Under the pieces are notes generated by a model. The model was not told the DNA's origin. It did not search any database and worked only from the letters and a program-made list of their open reading frames with translations. The translations under genes were made by a program, and so were the position numbers. Positions 10,210 to 19,030 of a stretch of DNA of 64,000 nucleotides are shown here, in pieces. Source of the DNA: Falsiroseomonas stagni DSM 19981 (GTDB lineage Bacteria > Pseudomonadota > Alphaproteobacteria > Acetobacterales > Acetobacteraceae); the NCBI RefSeq assembly GCF_900114315.1, contig NZ_FOSQ01000008.1, positions 186,001 through 250,000 of the forward strand, in the 5' to 3' direction. Each line of letters starts with the position of its first letter. Within the stretch, counting starts at the first letter, position 1.

Positions 10210-11246
10210 GGCCGTATCGCCACCTGCACCTGCATGTTGGACCGCCGCGCCAGCGCCGCCACGCCATCGGCGCCCAGCGCGAGGCGCACCTCCACCGTGC
10301 GCGCATCCACCGCCGCGACGGGGTCCGTGCCCGCCTGCGTCGTGCGCCGCACCTGCCAGCCGATCTCCCGCACCACCGCCGCGAAGCGCCGGCTCTCGCC
10401 CGGCACGATGATCTCGGCCGGGGCGCCGGGGCGAAGCCGCGCGAGGTCCGTCTCGAACACATCGGCGACCACGTCGATCGCGGAAAGGTCCGCCATCTCC
10501 AGCACCCCATCCGTCGGCACGCGTTCGCCGGCGCGGGCAATCACGCGCAGCACCGTGCCGCCTATGGGCGCGCGCAGCCGTGCCATGGCGGCTTCCGCCC
10601 GGGCGCGCGTCACGGCCGCCTCGGCCGCCGCGAATTCCGCCTCCGCCAGCGCCAGATCCTCGGGCCGGGGGCTCAGCAGCGTCTCCAGCGCGGCCTGCGC
10701 CTCCGCGCGCTCGGCCCGGCTGCGGTTGGCGGCGAAGCGCGCGCGTTCCGCCGTCGCTTCCGCCCCCGCGCCCGTACGCTCCAGCCGCTCCGCGCGTTCC
10801 GCATCCCGCCGGGCGGAGGCCTCGGCGCTGGTCAGCGCCTCGATCCGCGCGCGCTGCGCCGCGATCTCGGAGGGCCGGCCCGCGGCGCGGGTGCGGTCCA
10901 GCTTCGCCCGCGCCTGGGCGAGTTGCGCCTCCGCCTGCGCCAGCGCCGCATCCTTCAGCCCGGCATCATGGAATTCGGCCACGACCTGCCCGGCAACCAC
11001 CACATCACCTTCCGCGACCAGAAGGCGATCGATGCGGGCGCCTTCCTGGCTGTTCCCGGGCGCGAGCCGTCGGATGCGCGATGCGGGCTCCACCCGCCCC
11101 AGCGCGCCGACACCCGCGGGGCCGGAGGCGGCGGCCGGCGCCACCACGGGGCTTGGCGCCGCGCCGGGCTGCATCGCCTGGAACCCGGCCGCCGCCGCGG
11201 CCACCACCACCACGCCGCCCAGCAGCAGCTTCGTGCGGCGGGTCAT
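10206..11246 (-). CDS. HlyD-family periplasmic adaptor (DevB-like)
   Basis: A 346-residue membrane-fusion protein with one N-terminal transmembrane helix (LLLGGVVVVAAAAAGF), a lipoyl half (GVGALGRVEPASRIRRLAPGN), a long Ala/Glu/Arg-rich alpha-helical hairpin (about residues 95-210), the second lipoyl half (RLRAPIGGTVLRVIARAGE) and a beta-barrel domain. It would link the DevC/DevA pump to an outer-membrane channel. The start ATG overlaps the tetR stop by four bases. No TolC-like gene is in the window. Confidence 0.92.
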   Translation of the reverse strand: MTRRTKLLLGGVVVVAAAAAGFQAMQPGAAPSPVVAPAAASGPAGVGALGRVEPASRIRRLAPGNSQEGARIDRLLVAEGDVVVAGQVVAEFHDAGLKDAALAQAEAQLAQARAKLDRTRAAGRPSEIAAQRARIEALTSAEASARRDAERAERLERTGAGAEATAERARFAANRSRAERAEAQAALETLLSPRPEDLALAEAEFAAAEAAVTRARAEAAMARLRAPIGGTVLRVIARAGERVPTDGVLEMADLSAIDVVADVFETDLARLRPGAPAEIIVPGESRRFAAVVREIGWQVRRTTQAGTDPVAAVDARTVEVRLALGADGVAALARRSNMQVQVAIRP

Positions 11247-11815
11247 GGCGCGGCCTCCAGCAGCCGCTCCAGCGCCGCGCGCAGTGTCCGCAGTTCCGCG
11301 GCATCCAGCTCGTACATCCCGAAGACCCGTGACATGAACAATCCGTCGGTGGCGCACATGATGGCCTGCCCCGCCCCGGGGGCCAGGCCATCGGCGGCGA
11401 TCGCCGCGCGCATGCGTTCGAACACCGCGCGAACCGGGTCGAGCAGCGCAGGGTCGTGGTGGAAGGCCGCCAGGAAGACCGCAGCCGCGCGGTCCTGGTG
11501 CTCGCAGGCCATGTCCTCGAAGGCCCAGGCGAGCATGGTGCGCGCGACGCGGCCCGGCCCCTCGGGCTGCGCCGCCAACGTCGAATCGAAATCACGGGAG
11601 ATGGTCTCGGCCAGCCGTCCCAGCATGCCGGCCAGCAGCGCCTCCTTGGAGGCGAAGTGATACAGCAACCCGCCCTTGGAAACCCCGGCGTCCCGCGCCA
11701 CGGCTTCCAGCGTCATCGCCGGCACGCCGCGCGTCTGCACGATGGCCTCCGCGGCGTCGAGGACGCGGGTGCGCGCATCCGGCGGCGGGTTGGTCACGGG
11801 GGCTGCATCATTCAT
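11243..11815 (-). CDS. TetR-family transcriptional regulator
   Basis: The 190-residue protein has a TetR N-terminal helix-turn-helix (MTLEAVARDAGVSKGGLLYHFASKEALLAGML, shown here as the landmark core AGVSKGGLLYHFASKEAL, near residues 44-61). A poorly conserved C-terminal ligand domain follows. It is the first gene of the exporter operon and is immediately preceded by a long palindrome, so it probably represses itself and the whole HlyD/DevC/DevA/reductase operon until an unknown effector binds. Confidence 0.92.
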   Translation of the reverse strand: MNDAAPVTNPPPDARTRVLDAAEAIVQTRGVPAMTLEAVARDAGVSKGGLLYHFASKEALLAGMLGRLAETISRDFDSTLAAQPEGPGRVARTMLAWAFEDMACEHQDRAAAVFLAAFHHDPALLDPVRAVFERMRAAIAADGLAPGAGQAIMCATDGLFMSRVFGMYELDAAELRTLRAALERLLEAAP

Positions 11816-11827
11816 GCCCCCTAGCTA

Positions 11828-11870
11828 TACCGGCCGGACGGTCTGTCAAGATCCGACCGTCCAGCCGGTA
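11828..11870. promoter_or_regulatory. Candidate TetR operator: 16-bp-arm palindrome
   Basis: TACCGGCCGGACGGTC (11828-11843) and GACCGTCCAGCCGGTA (11855-11870) are reverse complements at 15 of 16 positions, with an 11-bp spacer. The palindrome starts 13 bp upstream of the tetR ATG, the normal site for autorepression. The region between the arms is the only relatively AT-rich stretch, consistent with an overlapping promoter. Confidence 0.75.
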
Positions 11871-11877
11871 CAGTCGA

Positions 11878-12900
11878 TCAGGCCACGAGGCGATCCGCCC
11901 GCGCCGGCAGGTAGGCGTCGGTGTAGAGTTCCGACCCCGCCGGCCGGCGGGGGAAGCGATAGACCTTCTCCAGGATGCCGAGCCCGGCCTCCAGCCGCGC
12001 CGGGACCACGGCCGACAGGCCGTTCGCCTTCACATGGTCGGTCATGATCATCTCATCCACCACGATCCGCGTGCGCGCGGTCTCCAGCGGCAGGTCCACC
12101 AGCGGCTCGGCGTCCTTCACCGTCGCCGCCGCGGCGGCGGGGCCGCGCACCATCAGCTGCACGCCGCGGCTGATGCCGCGCACGATGCCGCGGACGATGT
12201 CCGGGTTGGCTTCGGCGTAGCGCCGCGTGGTGATGACGCCGTTGGAATAGAGCGGCACGCCGTAGTCGCGGTAGCGCATGATGTTCTGCTGCGCCCGCGC
12301 CACGCCGAGCCCTTCCAGGCTGATGACGGCGGAGCTGACGAAGCCCGTGATCGCATCCGCCTGGCCGCGCACCAGCATCGGCTCCCGCAATTCCGGGGAG
12401 ACGCTGATCCAGTTGACCTTCGCGGCGTCGAAGCCCGCGGCCTCCGCAAAGACCGGGAAGATCTGCCGCCCCGCATCGCCCTCCGGCGCCGCCAGGCGCT
12501 TGCCCTCCAGGTCCTTCGGTTCGCGGATGGAACCGCCGGCGCGGGAGACGCAGACAAGCGGCAGCCCATCGAAGGTCATCATCACGCAGATGAGGCCGAT
12601 GGCCGGGTTCTCCGCCGCGAAGCGCGCCATGGAGGAGAAGTCGCCGAAGCCGATGTCATACGCGCCACCGGCGATATCCACCGGCACGCGGCCCGACCCG
12701 AAGCCGCGCGACACGCGGGCATCGATGCCCTCGTCACGGAAATAGCCGAGGCGGTGCGCGGCGATGGCGAAGGCGGAGGCGCCGGAGAAGGCCCAGTCCA
12801 GCGTGAAGCGCGTGCTGCGCATCTGCGCGCGCGCATGCAGCGCGGGCAGGGAAAGGCCGGCGCCGAGGGAGGCCACCAGCGTGGAACGGCGCGTGATCAT
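11878..12900 (-). CDS. NMT1/SsuA-type ABC substrate-binding protein, module 1
   Basis: A 340-residue periplasmic binding protein of the NMT1/THI5-like family (transport of pyrimidine, sulfonate or aromatic-type ligands). It starts with a Tat-like signal (MITRRSTLVASLG) and continues with FTLDWAFSGASAFAIAAHR, GFGSGRVPVDIAGGAYDIGFGD, DLEGKRLAAPEGDAG and ADAITGF. The ATG at 12900 has GGAG nine bases upstream; the ATG at 12909 directly abuts that site. It lies 14 bp after a Rieske oxygenase gene. It is a clear paralogue of the product of 21920-22954. No permease or ATPase gene is nearby. Confidence 0.88.
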   Translation of the reverse strand: MITRRSTLVASLGAGLSLPALHARAQMRSTRFTLDWAFSGASAFAIAAHRLGYFRDEGIDARVSRGFGSGRVPVDIAGGAYDIGFGDFSSMARFAAENPAIGLICVMMTFDGLPLVCVSRAGGSIREPKDLEGKRLAAPEGDAGRQIFPVFAEAAGFDAAKVNWISVSPELREPMLVRGQADAITGFVSSAVISLEGLGVARAQQNIMRYRDYGVPLYSNGVITTRRYAEANPDIVRGIVRGISRGVQLMVRGPAAAAATVKDAEPLVDLPLETARTRIVVDEMIMTDHVKANGLSAVVPARLEAGLGILEKVYRFPRRPAGSELYTDAYLPARADRLVA

Positions 12901-12914
12901 GCTGGTCATCTCCT

Positions 12915-13952
12915 TCAGGCGGCCTTGGAGGGAACGGCGGCGGCGGCGGGGTCGCTGTAGCGTTCGACGATCTCGCGCAGCTTCTTGCGCGCCATGTTGT
13001 TCGCCTTGTCCGCGGGCATGCCGGCTTCCGGCGTCTCCCACGGCATGATCGGGACATCGGCGCGCGTGGATTCCAGGATGAAACGGTCTTCCGAGGTCAC
13101 CTTGCGGTCATGCGCGATGGCGGCGGCGGCGGGCACCTGTTCCTCGGTGTCGTTCCTGATGCAGAACTGCGTGAAGATGATCTTCTTGTCGGCCAGCGGC
13201 GTGCCGGCGGTGAAGATGATGTGCTGCACCCCGTTCGGGAACCTGATGTGCAGCTTGCGCGTGCAGGGCGCCCACCAGGTCGCGGTGCGGTCGCGCACCG
13301 TCGTCGTCTCCTTGATGCCCGTGTAGTCCTGCCCGACCTGGCGGTTGGCCACCGGCACGATGGATCGGCTGATGATGCCGAACTCCGTCTCCTCCACATC
13401 CTCGGCCGGCGGGACGGGGTTCTTGATGTCGCCCTGCGTCTCCCGGTGCACGAAGGCGACATGGGCGAGGTCGAAGAAATTGTCGGCGAGGCGGAACAGC
13501 GACATGTCCCATTCCTCGTGGAAGCAGTCGATGAAGCGGAACCCCGCCGCGCCGAATTCCGGCAGATGGGGGATGTCCATCAGCGGCTCCTCCACCGCGA
13601 CCCACACATAGTCGTAGCGGACCTGCACGCGGTACTTCTTCACGAAGGCCCGCGCCGCGATCTCCGGCGTCAGGCCCGGGCGCTGCGGGATGCTGGTGCA
13701 GTGCCCGTCCGCGCCGAAGGCCCAGCCGTGATAGGGGCAGCGGATCGAATCGCCGATGATCTCGCCCAGCGAGAGCTTGGCCGCGCGGTGGCAGCATTCG
13801 TCGCGGAGCGCGGAGACGGTGCCATCCGCCGCCTGCCAGATCACCATGTCCTCGCCGAACAGGCTGAAGGGCTGCGGCCCCGCCTTCAGCTTCGCGACCG
13901 GCATCGCGACGTACCAGAATTTCCGGAATACCGGGGCGTCCCCGACTTTCAT
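12915..13952 (-). CDS. Rieske (2Fe-2S) non-heme iron oxygenase alpha subunit, module 1
   Basis: A 345-residue aromatic-ring-hydroxylating or O-demethylating type oxygenase. The Rieske ligands are C53-x-H55 and C72-x2-H75 (CPYHGWAFG). The catalytic mononuclear iron site is NFFDLAHVAFVH (D-x2-H-x4-H). The length and the C-terminal domain resemble the phenoxybenzoate/vanillate demethylase (VanA-like) group. No ferredoxin reductase is adjacent, so electrons must come from elsewhere. The ATG at 13952 has GGAGAG upstream. It forms a two-gene unit with the downstream binding protein. Confidence 0.9.
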   Translation of the reverse strand: MKVGDAPVFRKFWYVAMPVAKLKAGPQPFSLFGEDMVIWQAADGTVSALRDECCHRAAKLSLGEIIGDSIRCPYHGWAFGADGHCTSIPQRPGLTPEIAARAFVKKYRVQVRYDYVWVAVEEPLMDIPHLPEFGAAGFRFIDCFHEEWDMSLFRLADNFFDLAHVAFVHRETQGDIKNPVPPAEDVEETEFGIISRSIVPVANRQVGQDYTGIKETTTVRDRTATWWAPCTRKLHIRFPNGVQHIIFTAGTPLADKKIIFTQFCIRNDTEEQVPAAAAIAHDRKVTSEDRFILESTRADVPIMPWETPEAGMPADKANNMARKKLREIVERYSDPAAAAVPSKAA

Positions 13953-14048
13953 GCGATCTCTCCGTCCTTCAGGCGGGACGGTGGGATGCAAGCGGCGCGC
14001 CAGGGCCCGGGGCCCGAATCGAGGCCCCGTTGCCGCCGGAAGCGGCAA

Positions 14049-15035
14049 TCAGGCGGGGATCGGCACCCGCTGCGCCAGCGGGTCGAGCAGGCTCTCGATC
14101 TCCGCCGATTCCTCCCATTGCAGCGTCACCGTCACCACGGTCACGCGGCTGCGGAACTGCGCGGGGATGCGCACGAAATCCTTCTTCGTCGTCACCAGCA
14201 GGGCGCGCGCGGCGTCGGCCTGCGCCAGCAGGTCCTGGATCTCCCCGGCATCGTACTGGTAGTGGTCGCCGAAGGCCTCCCGCCCCGCGAGGACCGCGCC
14301 GGATTCCTGCAGCGTCGCGAAGAACTTGCGGGGGTTGGCGATGCCGCAGAAGGCGAAGACGGGCTGGCCGCGCAGCATCGCCGCCTCCGGCCCCGCCGCC
14401 AGCTTCGCGCGCAGGACGCGCATGCCCGGCGGCAGCTGCGCCAGCGCGCCGGTCTCATCCTCCCCGATCAGCACGGCGGCCTGGCAGCGCGCGGCGGCCG
14501 CGGCCACGGGTTCGCGCAGCGGGCCGGCCGGGATGATCTGCCCGTTGCCGAAGCCGAAGCCGCCATCGATGATCAGCAGCGAGAGGTCCTTGGCGAGGCC
14601 CGGATTCTGCAGCCCGTCATCCATCACGATGGCGCGGGCATTGCCCTCGATCGCGGCCTTCGCGCCCGCCGCCCGGTCGGCGGAAACCCAGGTCGGCCGC
14701 ACATCGGCCAGCAGCAGCGCCTCATCCCCCACCAGGGTGCTGTCATGGGTGGCGGGGTCGACGCGCAGCGGCCCCTTGGTGGTGCCGCCATAGCCCCGCA
14801 GCAGGAAATGCGCGGCCACGCCGCGATCCGCCAGCCTTCGGCCGATATCGAGCGCGACCGTCGTCTTGCCCGCGCCGCCCGCCGTGGCATTGCCGCAGCA
14901 GATCACCGGCACCGGCGCCTGCCAGCCCGGCCGCGCCATGCGCCGCGCCGTCGCCTGCGCGTACAGGGCCGAAAATGGGGCGAGCAGCAGGGGCATCACG
15001 CCACCGCCGCCCGCCCAGAAGGCGGGTGCTCGCAT
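14049..15035 (-). CDS. lpxK: Tetraacyldisaccharide 4'-kinase
   Basis: This 328-residue protein phosphorylates the 4' position of the lipid A disaccharide at the inner membrane. The P-loop GNATAGGAGKTTVAL lies near residue 52. Other family blocks are HFLLRGYGG, VGDEALLLA, VMDDGLQNP, IPAGPLREP and FCGIANPRKFF. The ATG at 15035 gives normal family length. It lies downstream of waaA on the same strand, as in many alphaproteobacteria. Confidence 0.96.
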   Translation of the reverse strand: MRAPAFWAGGGGVMPLLLAPFSALYAQATARRMARPGWQAPVPVICCGNATAGGAGKTTVALDIGRRLADRGVAAHFLLRGYGGTTKGPLRVDPATHDSTLVGDEALLLADVRPTWVSADRAAGAKAAIEGNARAIVMDDGLQNPGLAKDLSLLIIDGGFGFGNGQIIPAGPLREPVAAAAARCQAAVLIGEDETGALAQLPPGMRVLRAKLAAGPEAAMLRGQPVFAFCGIANPRKFFATLQESGAVLAGREAFGDHYQYDAGEIQDLLAQADAARALLVTTKKDFVRIPAQFRSRVTVVTVTLQWEESAEIESLLDPLAQRVPIPA

Positions 15036-15167
15036 CGTGCCTAACCGTTCCTCGACCCTTGTTGGTGCCCTTGCGGGCGATACGCGACGGGGGGCCTGGG
15101 GGGACAGAGACCCACCCGGGCCATTCAGCACTCGACCGGCCGGCCCGGCCCCGTGGCGGCCTGAAGG

Positions 15168-16463
15168 TCAGGCCGGGGGCAGCAGATCGACCAGCGCCTC
15201 CGCCACCCGGCCCGGCAGCCCGGCATGCGCATCGGCAACCCCGGAGGCGGCGGTTATCAGCGCCTGCGCCCGGGACCCATCGGATAGCACGCCGGCGACT
15301 GCCTCCGCCAGCGCCCCGCCCCCGGGCGCCGCCAGCGCCACGCGGATGGCGCCCCCGGCGGCCAGCAGACGGTCCACCGATTCCTCGAAATTCTGGGTAT
15401 GGGGCCCGAACAGGATGGGGCAGCCGAGGCGCGCGGCCTCCAGCGGGTTCTGCCCGCCATGCGGCACCAGGCTGCCGCCAATCAGCGCGACCCGCGCCAC
15501 GCGGTAGAACAGCCCGAGTTCGCCCAGCGTGTCCGCGACATAGACGGAAACCCCCGGCCCCGGCGCCCCGCCGCCGGTCCGCCGCGCCACCGCCCCCGGC
15601 AGCAGGCCCTCCGCCTGCCCGGCCACCGCTTCACCCCGCTCAGGGTGCCGCGGCACCAGCACGGTCAGCAGGTCCGGAAATCGCGGCAGCAGCGCCTGGT
15701 GCGCCGCCACCACCATCGCCTCCTCCCCCGGATGGGTAGAGGCCGCGAGGAACACGGGCCGCGCGCCCAGCAGCGCCCGCAGCCGCGCCAGCGCCGCCGC
15801 ATCCGCCGGGAGCGGCGCCGCCGCGGCCTTGAGGTCCCCCCAGCACAGCGCCCCCGACGCCCCCAGCGCCGCCAGCCGCGCCCGATCCCCCTCCGACCGC
15901 GCCAGCACCAGGCGGAAGCCGCCCAGCGCCTCCGCCGCCAGGGACGGCGCGCGCTGCCAGCGGGCGAAGGAACGTCCGCTCATCCGCCCATTCACCAGGA
16001 CCATGGGCAGGCCGCGCACCCGCGCGGCCGCCAGCAGGTTCGGCCAAAGCTCGCTTTCCACGAAGGCCGCCGCATCCGGCCGCCAGCCGTCGAGGAACCG
16101 CGCCACCCAGCCCGGCACGTCGAGCGGCATGAAGCGATGCTCCACACGCGCCGCCAGTTCCGGCGCCAGGCGCCGGCCCAGCATCTCCGCCCCGGTCACC
16201 GTGCCGGTCGTGACCAGGAAGCGCAGCCCGGCATCGCGCGCGGCCATCGCCTCCAGCACCGGCAGGGCGGAGATCGTCTCCCCCACGCTGGCGGCGTGCA
16301 GCCAGAACAGGCGGCCCTCGCGCCGCGCCGCGCCGCCGCCCCGCCTCTCGTCGAGCCGGCCGGGAATCTCCTTGCCGATGCGCAGCCGCCGGCGGAAATG
16401 CAGGGCGAGGAAGGGCGCGATCATCCGCGCCCCCACCGCCCAGGCGCGCCCAGCGAGACTCAT
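15168..16463 (-). CDS. waaA: 3-deoxy-D-manno-octulosonic-acid (Kdo) transferase
   Basis: This 431-residue GT30 glycosyltransferase attaches Kdo to lipid IVA. The N-terminal domain carries FWLHAASVGETISALPVLEAM with the catalytic Glu of GETxSA. The C-terminal domain carries VPRHPERG, YVADTLGELGLFYRVA, IGGSLVPHGGQNPLEAA and FGPHTQNFEE. An N-terminal hydrophobic stretch anchors it to the inner membrane. The ATG at 16463 has GGAGG 7 bases upstream and lies 22 bp after the DUF374 gene, so the two are probably co-transcribed. Confidence 0.96.
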   Translation of the reverse strand: MSLAGRAWAVGARMIAPFLALHFRRRLRIGKEIPGRLDERRGGGAARREGRLFWLHAASVGETISALPVLEAMAARDAGLRFLVTTGTVTGAEMLGRRLAPELAARVEHRFMPLDVPGWVARFLDGWRPDAAAFVESELWPNLLAAARVRGLPMVLVNGRMSGRSFARWQRAPSLAAEALGGFRLVLARSEGDRARLAALGASGALCWGDLKAAAAPLPADAAALARLRALLGARPVFLAASTHPGEEAMVVAAHQALLPRFPDLLTVLVPRHPERGEAVAGQAEGLLPGAVARRTGGGAPGPGVSVYVADTLGELGLFYRVARVALIGGSLVPHGGQNPLEAARLGCPILFGPHTQNFEESVDRLLAAGGAIRVALAAPGGGALAEAVAGVLSDGSRAQALITAASGVADAHAGLPGRVAEALVDLLPPA

Positions 16464-16485
16464 CGCCACGCCTCCGGCATGAGAC

Positions 16486-17184
16486 TCATCGCGCCTTCTC
16501 GGCCGGGATGCCGCAGGCCGCATCCGCCGCCGCGCAGGCCGCATCCAGCGCGGCCTCGATCATCGGCAGCGCCGCCGCCGCGCCATCCCGCGGCACCTCG
16601 ATCAACGGCCCGCAGGCCAGCACGCCGCGGCCGAAGGGCAGCGGGAACATCATCCGGTCCCAGGAGCCGAACCGCCGATGGGCGGAGGATGCCGCGCCCA
16701 CCGGCACAACCGCGGCCCCCGACAGCGCCGCCAGCTGCGCCACCCCCGGCGCCGCGCGGCGCCGCGGTCCCCGCGGCCCGTCCGGCGTGATGAGGATGGG
16801 GTCGCCCCCCTTCAGCGTCCGCAACAACCCGGCCAGCGCCATGGCCCCGCCGCGGCGGGAGGACCCGTAGACCATCTCCACCCCGAAGCGCCGCACGGCA
16901 TCCCCGATGAAGCGGCCATCGCGGTGCTGGCTGACCAGCACGCGCGGCGTGACGCGCAGCGCCGCGGGCTCCAGCTGCCCGGCCAAGACGCGAAGCGGCG
17001 GGATCATCGGCAGCCTCTCATGCCAGAAGGCGATCACCAGCGGCTCCCCGGCCGCGATCCGCGCCAGCGCCGGCCCGGCGCCGACCAGTTCCCAGCGGGA
17101 GGTCCTGACCACCAGCACCAGATACAGCCCCACCAGCCGCGCCAGCACCGCCTGGGTGGCGGGATGCCGGATCAGCCTGCGCAC
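16486..17184 (-). CDS. DUF374 lysophospholipid acyltransferase-family protein
   Basis: The 232-residue protein has the DUF374 blocks IAFWHERLPMIPPLR, VLVSQHRDGRFIG and ILITPDGPRGPRRRAAPG, related to LPLAT acyltransferases. Family members sit next to waaA in alphaproteobacteria and probably act in lipid A or phospholipid assembly; activity is not demonstrated from sequence. No ATG fits: GTG at 17184 is the most likely start, because the open frame further upstream lacks start codons close to the domain. The start is therefore uncertain. Confidence 0.85.
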   Translation of the reverse strand: MRRLIRHPATQAVLARLVGLYLVLVVRTSRWELVGAGPALARIAAGEPLVIAFWHERLPMIPPLRVLAGQLEPAALRVTPRVLVSQHRDGRFIGDAVRRFGVEMVYGSSRRGGAMALAGLLRTLKGGDPILITPDGPRGPRRRAAPGVAQLAALSGAAVVPVGAASSAHRRFGSWDRMMFPLPFGRGVLACGPLIEVPRDGAAAALPMIEAALDAACAAADAACGIPAEKAR

Positions 17185-17337
17185 AGGGATCGGGGGCGAA
17201 AGGGCGTCATCATGGCAGCGGTAGCATGAAGCGAACCGGCACGAAATCGCCCCCCCTGGCGGGCCATCATGCCGCTGGCACGCCCATTGCTCCGCCCTGG
17301 CAACGACCATCATCCGCGAAGTAACAAGGAGGTTCTG

Positions 17338-17919
17338 ATGGTGGACGCTGCCGCATCCCCGCGCCTGGCTGCCTATGCCATCGCCACGGCGCTCAACCTC
17401 GCCATCACTGTGCTGCCGATCTTCCAGCGCAGCTTCCTGCTGAGCATCAGGGCGCTCGAGGCCGACACGGAGGCATCGCGGGAAGCCTTGCTGAAGCGTC
17501 CGCGCTTCGGCCGCAGCATCGGCTTCCTGGAACGGCAGATCTACCTCTATGCCCTGTCGGCCAAGGGCCTCGACCTCATCACCGCCGTCGTCGTCTTCAA
17601 GGCCTTCGCGGAATGGATCAAGCCGGACGTGCAGCCAGGGAAGACCGCGGCAACCGATGACAGCCAGAAGATGCTGCTGGCCCGGTTCTACGCCTACACC
17701 ATCGGCAACCTGCTTTCGATCCTGTGGGCCATTGCCATCCATGAGGCCAGCGGACCCTTGGCGACGCTCCTTCCCGTGCTGTCGCTGGGCACCGCGCTGG
17801 CGCTGGCGGCCATCCTTGGCCTGGCCATGACCGTCGCGGCCACTGCGCATGGCGCGAAACCCGCGACGAAGGCCGCCCCGCCCGCATCCGCGCCGCCAGG
17901 CACCGACGGTACTGCCTGA
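17338..17919 (+). CDS. Uncharacterised four-helix membrane protein
   Basis: I do not recognise a family. The 193-residue protein has four hydrophobic segments (about residues 10-30, 83-100, 123-142 and 145-173). A charged loop (EADTEASREALLKRPRFG) follows the first, and the C-terminal tail is Ala/Pro/Lys-rich. A strong AAGGAGG site lies 5 bases before the ATG at 17338, which supports real translation. It is isolated between the divergent DUF374 gene and a convergent glycosyltransferase gene. Confidence 0.7.
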   Translation: MVDAAASPRLAAYAIATALNLAITVLPIFQRSFLLSIRALEADTEASREALLKRPRFGRSIGFLERQIYLYALSAKGLDLITAVVVFKAFAEWIKPDVQPGKTAATDDSQKMLLARFYAYTIGNLLSILWAIAIHEASGPLATLLPVLSLGTALALAAILGLAMTVAATAHGAKPATKAAPPASAPPGTDGTA

Positions 17920-17930
17920 CACCGCGGCCG

Positions 17931-19001
17931 TCAGGCGTGGTCCTGCACCTTCGGCACCAGGCTGTCGCGGAACCGCTGCGCGCAGGCATCCCAGGAAAAC
18001 CCCGCCGCATGGGCCCGGCACGCGCCGCGATCCGCCCCCAGCGCCCGCAGGCAGGCGGCGCGCAGATCCTGATCCAGCGCACCCACGGGCTCGTCCCCGA
18101 TCACATCCAGCGGCCCCGTGACCGGATAGGCCGCGACCGGCGTGCCGCTCGCCAGCGCCTCCAGCAGCACCAGGCCGAAGGTGTCGGTGCGGGAGGGGAA
18201 GACGAAGACATCCGCCGCCGCGTAGGACCGCGCCAGGCGCCCATTCTCCCGCCACCCCGCGAAATGCGCGTCGGGGAAGCGCCGCATCAGCGCCGCGCGC
18301 TGCGGCCCATCCCCCACCACCACCTTGCTGCCCGGCAGGTCGAGACCGAGGAACGCCTCCAGGTTCTTCTCCACCGCCACGCGCCCCGCGACCAGGAAGA
18401 TCGGCCGCGGCAGGCCCTCCCACGGCTCGGGCTCGCCCCGCGCATCGGGGTTGAACCTGTCGAGGTCCACGCCCCGCGACCACGGCACGACAGGGGCAAA
18501 GCCCCGGCCCCGCAACTCCGCCGCCAGCGACGGCGTGGCGCAGAGGACGCCCGATGACGGCCGATGGAAATGGCGCATCAGCGCCCAGGACCACGCCTTC
18601 GGGATCCGCGTGCGCGCATGGAGGTAGTCCGGGAACTTGGTGTGGAAGGAGGAGGTGAAGCGCCATCCCCGCTTGCGGCAGATCGCCCGCATCGCCCAGC
18701 CCAGCGGCCCCTCGGTCGCGATGTGCAGCGCGTCCGGCCGGAATTCATCGACCAGCCGCGCCAAGCGCCGCCGTGGCGCGATGGCCAGGCGGATCTCGGC
18801 ATAGCCCGGCATCGGCACGGTGACGAACCGGTCCGGCCCGATCACCGCGACCTCGTCGCCGCAGGCGCGCAGCACCGCGACCACCGCCTGCAGCGTGCGC
18901 ACCACGCCATTCACCTGCGGCAGCCAGGCGTCGGAGACGATGAGGATGCGCCGCTTCCCCACGGCGAGCCCCGGCGTGCCCGGCATCGCGAAGGCCCCCA
19001 T
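17931..19001 (-). CDS. Glycosyltransferase family 4 protein
   Basis: A 356-residue GT-B glycosyltransferase. The N-terminal part has ILIVSDAWLPQVNGVVRTL and HIATEGPLGWAMRAICRKRG. The C-terminal nucleotide-sugar part has FLVAGRVAVEKNLEAFL, VVVGDGPQRAAL and VFPSRTDTFGLVLLEALASGTPVAAYPV with the E-x7-E motif. It resembles mannosyl- or glucuronosyl-diacylglycerol-type transferases. ATG at 19001 or 18986 is possible; I took the longer. The gene lies 29 bp downstream of an LpxH-like phosphoesterase gene, a pairing common in alphaproteobacteria, so a role in envelope glycolipids is likely but not proven. Confidence 0.88.
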   Translation of the reverse strand: MGAFAMPGTPGLAVGKRRILIVSDAWLPQVNGVVRTLQAVVAVLRACGDEVAVIGPDRFVTVPMPGYAEIRLAIAPRRRLARLVDEFRPDALHIATEGPLGWAMRAICRKRGWRFTSSFHTKFPDYLHARTRIPKAWSWALMRHFHRPSSGVLCATPSLAAELRGRGFAPVVPWSRGVDLDRFNPDARGEPEPWEGLPRPIFLVAGRVAVEKNLEAFLGLDLPGSKVVVGDGPQRAALMRRFPDAHFAGWRENGRLARSYAAADVFVFPSRTDTFGLVLLEALASGTPVAAYPVTGPLDVIGDEPVGALDQDLRAACLRALGADRGACRAHAAGFSWDACAQRFRDSLVPKVQDHA

Positions 19002-19030
19002 GCCCCAGACCCGGTCCGTGTCCAATGCCG

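Noticed and set aside
9229-11337. A 702-codon plus-strand frame over the DevC and HlyD genes
   Set aside because: It is antisense to two clearly conserved genes and has low-complexity Arg/Ala/Ser/Pro content and no ribosome site.
16486-18666. A long minus-strand frame joining the DUF374 gene to upstream sequence
   Set aside because: The upstream 490 codons are antisense to the four-helix membrane protein gene and overlap the glycosyltransferase gene, without recognisable domains; the real gene starts near 17184.
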